Shown here piece after piece: positions 58,801-64,000 of a stretch of DNA of 64,000 nt. Position 1 is the stretch's first letter; each line of letters starts with the position of its first letter. The notes below the pieces were generated by a model. It saw only the letters and a program-made list of their open reading frames with translations, was not told the DNA's origin and made no database searches. The translations under genes and the position numbers were made by a program. The DNA comes from Azospirillum picis (lineage in GTDB: Bacteria > Pseudomonadota > Alphaproteobacteria > Azospirillales > Azospirillaceae): assembly GCF_017876115.1 (NCBI RefSeq), contig NZ_JAGINO010000006.1, positions 1 through 64,000 on the forward strand. Direction: 5' to 3'.

Positions 58801-58924
58801 CTACCGCTTCACCAGCGCCCTGCCCGCCCAGTTGCTGAAGAGCCTGGCCCCGGCGCTCCAGCCGCTGATCGACCAGGGCGCCACCCGCACCGCCGACACC
58901 CGGGTGGCTCCGGCGGGGCTCTGA
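55868..58924 (+). CDS. Very large divergent GT51/transpeptidase penicillin-binding-like protein
   Basis: A 1018-residue membrane-anchored protein (one segment near residues 18-38). The transpeptidase motifs are present: STAK in LDLGSTAKLRTL, SVN in LRNSVNLPF and KTG in GGKTGTGDH. A GT51-like region precedes them: FIENREL in place of EDxxF, GGSTLATQIEKYRH in place of GGSTITQQ, and ILVDYLNSTPL. Where the second catalytic Glu is expected the sequence reads EKLRQM, so it appears to be Gln. Between SVN and KTG lies an extra ~270-residue helical region. ATG 55868 has AAGGGA upstream; a TTG at 55838 is possible. Confidence 0.85.
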   Translation: MAKGWVQGWMRAGRWARRATIGAALATTVAAAGFTGWREMETSRLQARLLSGYAQSMTVTLRDGPNPDTRYPRQGPYNERLGYTALPGYLDALTRDLYSVEQQAVASPALDRFMAGGGFPIYREKTQAGLTLLDRNGAPMYAARYPERVFDGFDDVPPLVADTLLFIENRELLNEDQPRRNPAVEWDRFGAAVAMLPLQVLRPGQRSPGGSTLATQIEKYRHSPDGQTTGSVEKLRQMISASVRAYRDGEDTGAARRRILVDYLNSTPLTGRAGYGEVNGLGDGLWAWFGTDLSIAKRVLAEPSADGRGLKLKALAYKQVLALLLAQRRPSHYLIQDRPALDRLADAHLRALAQAGVIDPGLRDAALAMPLAFRDDLPAAPAASFVEQKATNAIRARLLAMLGVPGLYQLDRLDLTAQSTLDAAAQARVVEVLGRLGQPDFARSLGLTGERLLDARNNDLSKIVYSIALFERGPEANYLRVQADNLDQPLDINEGAKLDLGSTAKLRTLTTYLEIVAELHSRYAHLPKELLGDVGEEASDTLTRWATAWLAAAADRGLPAMLEAAMERRYSASPGEVFFTGGGQHSFVNFNKDDNGRILTVQEALRNSVNLPFIRLMRDIVQFYMDEGADDGADILKDPNHPAREAYLARFADREGSDFLNRFYNGYRGKSPDEALARLAARSRPVPHRLAVIFRSVRPEAGLAEFSAFLRARLPDASLSEGELSALYAKYGADRFPLNDRGYLARVHPLELWLVGYLQQHPDAKRGEVLAASANERQESYRWLFKKGMAAQNTRIRIGLEEEAFQRITEQWHRVGYPFDTLVPSLATAIGSSADRPAALAELVGLILNDGVRQPIVKIRSLHFAAGTPYEAKLGLGPLKGERVLHPEVCATLRRALTDVAQNGTAKRVWGAFKDAAGNPVVMGGKTGTGDHRLDRWGPGGVLLESKAVNRTATFVFFIGDRFFGTMTAFVHGPEADDYRFTSALPAQLLKSLAPALQPLIDQGATRTADTRVAPAGL

Positions 58925-59066
58925 GGCCGGAGCGCCGCCCGGCGGCTCCTTCCGCCCCTCTTTGCGCCCCGCTTTTCCTTGACGCGCCCCACCGATTGAC
59001 GTAAGCACCCCGCGCACGCGTCGGCACCCCTGGAGGCCGGCGCCCTTTTCGTTTTGGAGTATCACC

Positions 59067-59663
59067 ATGTCCAAGATCATTCCGCTCGGCGCTGAGACGC
59101 GCGAACGGGCCGGCAAGGGGACCGCCCGCCAGACCCGCCGTGACGGCCGCATTCCGGCCGTCATCTATGGTGGCAAGCAGGCTCCCGTAACCATTTCGCT
59201 CGAGAAGTTCGAGTTCACCCGCGTCCTGCATCAGCCGGGCTTCTTCACGCACCTGTTCGAGGTGACCGTCGACGGCGCCGCCCATCGCGTCCTGCCGCGC
59301 GACGTGCAGTTCCACCCGGTGACCGACGTCCCGCTGCATGTCGACTTCCTGCGCGTGTCGACCGACACCCGCATCAGCGTCCAGGTTCCGGTCGAGTTCG
59401 TCGACCAGGACAAGTCCGCTGGCCTGAAGCGCGGCGGCGTGCTGAACATCGTCCGCCACGAGCTGGAGCTGAGCTGCCCGGCCGACAGCATCCCCGAGCG
59501 CATCACGATCTCGTGCGAGGGCTTCGACGTCGGCGACTCGATCCACATCTCCGCGGTCAAGCTGCCGGAGGGTGTGACCTCGACCATCACCGACCGCGAT
59601 TTCACCATCGCGACCATCGTGGCCCCGTCGGGCCTGAAGTCGGAAGAGGCCGCCGCTTCCTGA
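59067..59663 (+). CDS. rplY: 50S ribosomal protein L25 (Ctc form)
   Basis: A 198-residue long-form L25 that binds 5S rRNA. The N-terminal L25 domain (about 1-92) begins with ETRERAGKGTARQTRR and contains RIPAVIYGGK. The C-terminal TL5/Ctc beta domain runs from about 100 to 190. TTGGAG precedes ATG 59067 at good spacing. It heads the usual rplY-pth-ychF group, although a UUCG-capped hairpin separates it from pth. Confidence 0.96.
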   Translation: MSKIIPLGAETRERAGKGTARQTRRDGRIPAVIYGGKQAPVTISLEKFEFTRVLHQPGFFTHLFEVTVDGAAHRVLPRDVQFHPVTDVPLHVDFLRVSTDTRISVQVPVEFVDQDKSAGLKRGGVLNIVRHELELSCPADSIPERITISCEGFDVGDSIHISAVKLPEGVTSTITDRDFTIATIVAPSGLKSEEAAAS

Positions 59664-59704
59664 CCGGAGCGCCCGTCCTTCGAGGTCCATCCTTCGAGGA
59701 TGGC

Positions 59705-59737
59705 TGCAATGGGGGGCTTCGGCCCCCCATTGCATTT
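59705..59737 (+). terminator. UUCG-capped hairpin between rplY and pth
   Basis: TGCAATGGGGGGC (59705-59717) and GCCCCCCATTGCA (59722-59734) pair perfectly over 13 bases with a TTCG loop, followed by TTT. It is strong enough to terminate or attenuate transcription between rplY and pth, which would lower pth and ychF relative to the ribosomal protein. Confidence 0.8.
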
Positions 59738-59765
59738 GGGCCGAACCGTTCGTGGAGTTTAGGAC

Positions 59766-60338
59766 ATGCTGCTTCTGGTCGGACTGGGCAACCCCGGCAA
59801 CGAGTATGCCCGCAACCGCCACAACATCGGCTTCATGGCGGTGGAGACCATCGCCCAGCGCCACCGCTTCACCCCGTGGAAGAAGCGTTTCCAGGGCCAG
59901 ACCGCCGAGGGCGCCGTCGCCGGCGACAAGGTGCTGGCGCTGGAGCCCGCCACCTTCATGAACCTGTCCGGCCAGTCGGTGGTGGCGGCCCTCCAGTTCT
60001 ACAAGCTGAAGCCCGAGAACGTCGTCGTCATCCATGACGAGCTCGATCTGCCGCCGGGCAAGATCCGCGTGAAGAAGGGCGGCGGCCATGGCGGGCACAA
60101 CGGCCTGCGCTCCATCGACGCCCATATCGGCAAGGACTACTGGCGCATCCGGCTCGGCATCGGCCATCCCGGCAATAAGGATCTGGTCAGCGGCTATGTC
60201 CTGCACGACTTCGCCAAGGCCGACCAGGCCTGGATCGACCCGCTGCTCGACGCCGTCTCCGACAACCTGCCGCTGATCGTCGATGGACAGCCGGAGCTGT
60301 TCATGAACAAGGTGACGGTGGCGACGCAGGGGAAGTGA
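59766..60338 (+). CDS. pth: Peptidyl-tRNA hydrolase
   Basis: A 190-residue enzyme that frees tRNA from stalled peptidyl-tRNA. It has [22 protein letters not shown] with the catalytic His 19 (quoted in parts: [18 protein letters not shown]), [10 protein letters not shown] and [29 protein letters not shown] is also as in the family. Length is normal. It lies 8 bases before the isochorismatase-family gene. Confidence 0.97.
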   Translation: MLLLVGLGNPGNEYARNRHNIGFMAVETIAQRHRFTPWKKRFQGQTAEGAVAGDKVLALEPATFMNLSGQSVVAALQFYKLKPENVVVIHDELDLPPGKIRVKKGGGHGGHNGLRSIDAHIGKDYWRIRLGIGHPGNKDLVSGYVLHDFAKADQAWIDPLLDAVSDNLPLIVDGQPELFMNKVTVATQGK

Positions 60339-60345
60339 GGCACGG

Positions 60346-60900
60346 ATGCTCGGGCTGGTGATCATCGACGTCCAGAACGCCATCCTCGCCGGCTGCGGCA
60401 CGCCGGATCGCCAGCCGCAGACCGACCGGGCGCTGGACCAGACCGTCCGGCGCCTGCAAACGGTAAGGGACAGGGCTCGGGCGGCCGGCATTCCGGTCAT
60501 CATCGTCCAGCACGACGGCCGCGACGGACACAGGCTGGCGGTCGGCACCGACGGCTGGGCCGTCCGCCAGGAAATCGCTCCCGCCGCCGGCGACACCCTC
60601 GTCCACAAGACGGAGTGCGACGCCTTCTTCGCGACGGACCTGCACGAGCGGCTGAAGGAACTCGGCGTGGATCACATCGTGGTCGGCGGCTGCATGACGC
60701 AGTTCTGCATCGACACGACGGTCCGCCGGGCGGTATCGCTCGGCTACGACGTGACGCTGGTCGCCGACGGCCATACCACCGCCGACAGCGGCGGGCTGCG
60801 CCTGGAACAGATCATCGCCCACCACAACATGACCCTGGACGGGTTCGGTGCGGGCGGCCGCCTGGTCGGCGTGCGGCCGGCGGAGGCCATCCGCTTCTGA
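60346..60900 (+). CDS. Isochorismatase-family cysteine hydrolase
   Basis: A 184-residue hydrolase of the isochorismatase fold. The catalytic triad is visible: Asp in LVIIDVQNA, Lys in LVHKTECDAFF and Cys in VGGCMTQFCIDTT, where the second Cys is the nucleophile, preceded by the usual cis-peptide region. Members hydrolyse amides or vinyl ethers such as nicotinamide, N-carbamoyl compounds or isochorismate; the substrate here is unknown. It starts 8 bases after pth and ends 130 bases before ychF, so it interrupts a common gene pair. Confidence 0.9.
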   Translation: MLGLVIIDVQNAILAGCGTPDRQPQTDRALDQTVRRLQTVRDRARAAGIPVIIVQHDGRDGHRLAVGTDGWAVRQEIAPAAGDTLVHKTECDAFFATDLHERLKELGVDHIVVGGCMTQFCIDTTVRRAVSLGYDVTLVADGHTTADSGGLRLEQIIAHHNMTLDGFGAGGRLVGVRPAEAIRF

Positions 60901-61030
60901 CCATCCGCCCACCTCCGGCGGTTCATCGGGGAGGCGACGGCAGTCCTCCCCCACTTCGCGTTTGCGCTTTGGCCCTTCCCGTAGGATAAAGCGCACCAAA
61001 TTCCAGCAAATTCCGACGGCGAGCACCCAC

Positions 61031-62131
61031 ATGGGCTTCAATTGCGGCATCGTCGGCCTGCCGAACGTCGGCAAGTCGACCCTGTTCAACGCGCTGACCG
61101 CCACCCAGGCGGCCGAGGCGGCGAACTTCCCCTTCTGCACCAAGGAGCCGAACGTCGGCCGCGTCGGCGTGCCCGACCCGCGGCTGGAGAAGCTGGCGGA
61201 GATCGCCAAGTCGCAGAAGATCATCCCCACGCAGCTTGAGTTCGTCGACATCGCCGGCCTGATCCGCGGCGCCTCGAAGGGCGAGGGCCTCGGCAACCAG
61301 TTCCTCGCCAACATCCGCGAGGTCGACGCCATCGTCCATGTGCTGCGCTGCTTCGAGGACGACGACATCACCCATGTCGAGGGCAACGTCGAGCCGCTGC
61401 GCGATGCCGAGGTGGTCGAGACCGAGCTGATGCTCGCCGACATGGAGAGCCTGGAGCGCCAGATCACCAGCCTGCAGAAGAAGGCCAAGGGCGGCGACAA
61501 GGACAGCAAGGTCAAGGCCGACCTGATGGAGCGCGCCCTGAAGGTGCTGCAGGACGGCAAGCCGGCCCGTGTCGTCGAGCTGTCGGACGACGAGGTGCCG
61601 GTGTTCAAGCAGTTCATGCTGCTCACCTCCAAGCCGGTGCTCTATGTCTGCAACGTCGAGGAGGCGTCGGCCGCCACCGGCAACGCCTTCTCCGCCAAGG
61701 TCGCCGAGAAGGCCAAGGCCGAGAACGCCGAGGTCGTGGTGATCTCCGCCGCCATCGAATCCGAGGTCGCCCAGCTCTCCGATCCCGCCGAGAAGGCCGA
61801 GTTCCTGGAGTCGATGGGGCTGGAGGAGACCGGCCTGAACAAGCTGATCCGGGCCGGCTTCAAGCTGCTCGACCTGATCACCTTCTTCACCGTCGGCCCG
61901 AAGGAGGCGCGCGCCTGGACCGTGCGGCGCAACGCCAAGGCCCCCGAGGCCGCCGGCGTCATCCACACCGACTTCGAGCGCGGCTTCATCCGTGCCGAGA
62001 CCATCGACTTCACCAGCTACGTCACGCTGGGCGGCGAGCAGGGGGCGAAGGACGCCGGCAAGATGCGCCAGGAAGGCAAGGAATACGTCGTCCAGGACGG
62101 CGACATCTTCCACTTCCGCTTCAACGTCTGA
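61031..62131 (+). CDS. ychF: Redox-regulated ATPase YchF/OLA1
   Basis: A 366-residue TRAFAC-class P-loop protein that prefers ATP to GTP and binds ribosomes. It has GIVGLPNVGKSTLFNALT at the N terminus, the switch region FVDIAGLIRGASKGEGLGNQFL (in parts DIAGLIRGAS, GEGLGNQFL), NVEE in place of NKxD (VCNVEEAS), a central coiled coil and the C-terminal TGS domain with HTDFERGFIRAE. Length is normal. A triple 28-base repeat starts at the stop codon and a strong palindrome follows. Confidence 0.97.
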   Translation: MGFNCGIVGLPNVGKSTLFNALTATQAAEAANFPFCTKEPNVGRVGVPDPRLEKLAEIAKSQKIIPTQLEFVDIAGLIRGASKGEGLGNQFLANIREVDAIVHVLRCFEDDDITHVEGNVEPLRDAEVVETELMLADMESLERQITSLQKKAKGGDKDSKVKADLMERALKVLQDGKPARVVELSDDEVPVFKQFMLLTSKPVLYVCNVEEASAATGNAFSAKVAEKAKAENAEVVVISAAIESEVAQLSDPAEKAEFLESMGLEETGLNKLIRAGFKLLDLITFFTVGPKEARAWTVRRNAKAPEAAGVIHTDFERGFIRAETIDFTSYVTLGGEQGAKDAGKMRQEGKEYVVQDGDIFHFRFNV

Positions 62132-62210
62132 CAGCCGCGGGACGCGGCGCGGGGTCTGACAGCCGCGGGACGCGGCGCGGGGTCTGACAGCCGCGGGACG
62201 CGGCTCGGGG
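62127..62210 (+). repeat. Three tandem 28-bp repeats at the ychF stop codon
   Basis: The unit TCTGACAGCCGCGGGACGCG-GCGCGGGG occurs at 62127-62154, 62155-62182 and 62183-62210, the third copy with one change (GCTCGGGG). The first copy contains the ychF stop codon TGA (62129-62131). Each unit can fold on CCGCGGGACGCGG. The result is that the gene end has been copied twice into the 3' untranslated region. Confidence 0.93.
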
Positions 62211-62214
62211 TGAC

Positions 62215-62242
62215 CGAAGGCGCTGCCGCGGCAGCGCCTTCG
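62215..62242 (+). terminator. 28-base perfect palindrome after ychF
   Basis: CGAAGGCGCTGCCG (62215-62228) and CGGCAGCGCCTTCG (62229-62242) are exact inverted copies, forming a long hairpin about 85 bases past the ychF stop. No T run follows. It separates ychF from the Pho-regulated transporter. Confidence 0.6.
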
Positions 62243-62259
62243 CCCCTCCTGCACCTCCG

Positions 62260-62290
62260 CTGTCATCCAACTGTCATATTGTCGTAACAA
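62260..62290 (+). promoter_or_regulatory. Pho box and likely -10 of the Na/Pi cotransporter gene
   Basis: CTGTCAT-CCAA-CTGTCAT (62260-62277) is a consensus PhoB box: two 7-base direct repeats with an 11-base period. TAACAA (62285-62290) follows after 7 bases in the position of a -10 element. The transporter ATG lies 70 bases further on. The gene should therefore be induced by phosphate starvation through PhoR-PhoB. Confidence 0.9.
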
Positions 62291-62359
62291 TCCGTGCGCC
62301 CTACCCTTCGGTCAGGGGTGCTCCCTGTGCGCATCCCTTGGCATGACGAAGGGGGAGCG

Positions 62360-64000
62360 ATGCAGGCGACACGGGTGCTGCTGGAACTGGCCGGAAACGT
62401 CGTGCTGCTCCTGTGGGGGCTGCACATGGTGCAGAGCGGGCTGACCCGCGCGCTGGGCGCCGATTTGCGCCGGGTGCTGGGGGCCGGCCTGCGCAACCGC
62501 TGGACCGCTTTCCTGTCGGGCATGGGCATCACCATGCTGTTGCAGAGCAGCACCGCCACCGGCCTGATGGTCACCGGCTTCACCGCCACCGGGCTCGTGT
62601 CGCTGATGCCTGCCCTGGCGGTGATGCTGGGGGCCAATGTCGGCTCGACCCTGATCGTCCAGCTCCTTGCCTTCGACGTCTCCCATGTGGCGCCGGTCCT
62701 GCTGCTGGGCGGCTTCCTTGCCTTCCGCCGCGGCGGCAAGACGCGCAGCCGCGACCTCGGCCGCGTCGGGATCGGGCTGGGCTTGATGCTGCTGGCCCTG
62801 CACCTGCTGCTGGCGACCATCGCGCCGGCGGAGAATGCGCCGATGCTGCAGCGGATGATGGGGATGCTGACGTCCGACCCGCTGGTGGCGGTGCTTCTGG
62901 CCGCGCTGCTGGCCTGGGCTGCCCATTCCAGCGTCGCCGCCATCCTGCTGATCGCCTCGCTGGCCGGCGGCGGCGTGATCTCGCCGCAGGCCGCGGTCGC
63001 CATGGTGGCCGGCGCCAACCTGGGCAGCGCGGTCAACCCGATCATCGAAGGCCCCGGCGGCGACGGCGGCAACCCGGCCGCCCGGCGCCTGCCGGTCGGC
63101 AATCTGGTCAACCGGCTGATCGGCTGCATCCTGGTGGTGCCGCTGCTGGAGCCGATCACCGCCGGGCTGCAGATGCTGTCGCCCGACGCAACCCGGCTGG
63201 CCGCCAACTTCCACCTGCTCTTCAATGTGGCACTGGCCGCCCTGTTCATTGGTCCCCTGCCCTGGTTCGCCCGTCTGCTGGTGCGGCTGTTCCCGGAGCG
63301 GATCGCCGTGTCGGACCCGGCGGCGGCACTCTACCTGGACCGCAGCGCCCTACGGGTACCGCACCTCGCCATCGCCAACGCCGTGCGCGAGGCGTTGCGG
63401 ATGGCCGACACGGTGGATGCCATGCTGCGCGGCGCGCTCGACGTGCTGCACAGCGATGACCGCAAGCGCGTCCAGGAAATCCGCCGGATGGACGATGTGC
63501 TCGACCGCCTGCACGACGCGATCAAGCGCTACCTCACCCAGATCAACGTCGAGGATCTGGACGAACGGGATTCCCGGCGGGTTTCGGACGTGCTGACCTT
63601 CACGATCAACCTGGAGCATGTCGGCGACATCGTCGACCGCAACCTGATGGAGGCGGCGTCCAAGAAGATCCGGCGCAAGCTGAGCTTCTCGTCCGAGGGG
63701 GCGGCCGAGATCGCCGGCATGCTGGAACGGCTGAGCGAAACCCAGCGGCTGGCGGCGGCGGTGTTCGTCTCCGGCGACCTGCGGTCCGCCCGCGCGCTGA
63801 TGCGCGAGAAGGAGGTGATCCGCGACATGGAGACGCTGGCGACCGAGGCGCATTTCGCCCGGCTGCGCGCCGGCCGCACCGAGAGCGTGGAGACCAGCGC
63901 CCTTCACCTCGATATCCTGCGTGACCTGCGCCGGATCAACGCCCACCTCGTCGCCGCCGCCTACCCGGTGCTCGATCAATCGGGGGAGCTGTTGCCGAGC
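62360..64000 (+). CDS. Na/Pi cotransporter family protein (runs off the window)
   Basis: The first 547 residues of a PNaS-family phosphate transporter; the 3' end is outside the window. The N-terminal ~310 residues are membrane-embedded, with the duplicated LLQSSTATG and WAAHSSVAAIL (QSST/HSS) elements and GANVGST and GANLGSA that form the ion and phosphate site. From about residue 350 a cytosolic PhoU-like helical domain follows (RVQEIRRMDDVLDRLHDAIK and repeats). GGGGGAG lies just before ATG 62360. The upstream Pho box predicts control by phosphate level. Confidence 0.93.
   Translation, partial: MQATRVLLELAGNVVLLLWGLHMVQSGLTRALGADLRRVLGAGLRNRWTAFLSGMGITMLLQSSTATGLMVTGFTATGLVSLMPALAVMLGANVGSTLIVQLLAFDVSHVAPVLLLGGFLAFRRGGKTRSRDLGRVGIGLGLMLLALHLLLATIAPAENAPMLQRMMGMLTSDPLVAVLLAALLAWAAHSSVAAILLIASLAGGGVISPQAAVAMVAGANLGSAVNPIIEGPGGDGGNPAARRLPVGNLVNRLIGCILVVPLLEPITAGLQMLSPDATRLAANFHLLFNVALAALFIGPLPWFARLLVRLFPERIAVSDPAAALYLDRSALRVPHLAIANAVREALRMADTVDAMLRGALDVLHSDDRKRVQEIRRMDDVLDRLHDAIKRYLTQINVEDLDERDSRRVSDVLTFTINLEHVGDIVDRNLMEAASKKIRRKLSFSSEGAAEIAGMLERLSETQRLAAAVFVSGDLRSARALMREKEVIRDMETLATEAHFARLRAGRTESVETSALHLDILRDLRRINAHLVAAAYPVLDQSGELLPS

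Noticed and set aside
62127..62210. Possible CRISPR array
   Set aside because: The 28-base units are directly adjacent with no spacers; it is a simple tandem repeat.

Overview
This window reads as chromosomal DNA of a free-living, flagellated, very GC-rich alphaproteobacterium. Protein sequences and gene groupings (bacteriophytochrome with an HWE kinase, CheZ-bearing chemotaxis genes, rplY-pth-ychF, bamD-recN, TcuA/TcuB) fit Rhodospirillales and most of all Azospirillum. That assignment is by recognition, not by a database search. No phage, insertion sequence, plasmid origin, CRISPR array, rRNA or tRNA was seen. Most genes end or start within tens of bases of a neighbour, and third-position GC is very high throughout.

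Layout. 0.2-7.7 kb: a small Cys-rich ORF, then an envelope pair made of pbpC and a thioester-bearing alpha-2-macroglobulin. 8.1-12.5 kb: RsmB-type rRNA methyltransferase, divergent MltA lytic transglycosylase, a GNAT acetyltransferase and a SpoU methyltransferase. 12.6-17.1 kb: a hybrid bacteriophytochrome kinase, NudK-type Nudix hydrolase and LysR regulator. 17.1-19.6 kb: bamD-recN. 19.8-22.4 kb: a chemotaxis cluster transcribed cheY, long cheZ, short cheZ. 22.7-28.8 kb: aminopeptidase P, TerB-like protein, PrmA and a PcrA/UvrD helicase. 29-33.4 kb: two orphan NarL-type regulators, a degenerate hydrolase-like protein, a hypothetical protein and a YccF-like membrane protein. 33.7-36.1 kb: PilZ-like protein and mutL. 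36-42.5 kb: zinc-ribbon membrane protein, NmrA-like reductase with divergent HxlR regulator, GH13 trehalose synthase-like enzyme, small membrane protein, OxlT-like transporter and a probable small RNA. 42.5-46.6 kb: rsmD, a pseudouridine synthase, tadA and a soluble double-PAS chemoreceptor. 46.6-53.4 kb: purD, xseA, TcuA/TcuB-like pair, pyrC. 53.6-64 kb: secreted protein, hisS, a very large divergent penicillin-binding protein, rplY, pth, isochorismatase-family hydrolase, ychF, and a Na/Pi cotransporter running off the right edge behind a textbook Pho box.

Most unusual content. The long CheZ protein keeps the phosphatase core (DLTGQ) but carries a Pro/Ala-rich tail with six copies of an SQADIDSMF-like motif, which resembles the CheY-P docking peptides of FliM and CheZ. 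Four copies lie on an exact 78-bp tandem repeat. This looks like a multivalent CheY-P sink or scaffold next to its own CheY and a single-motif CheZ. Other notable signals are a terminator-ended small RNA candidate with an exposed anti-Shine-Dalgarno CUCCUUU (42114-42218), a cytosolic receptor with a recently duplicated PAS unit, a 1018-residue GT51-like PBP whose second catalytic Glu appears to be Gln, REP-like palindromes, and operators placed in identifiable promoters.
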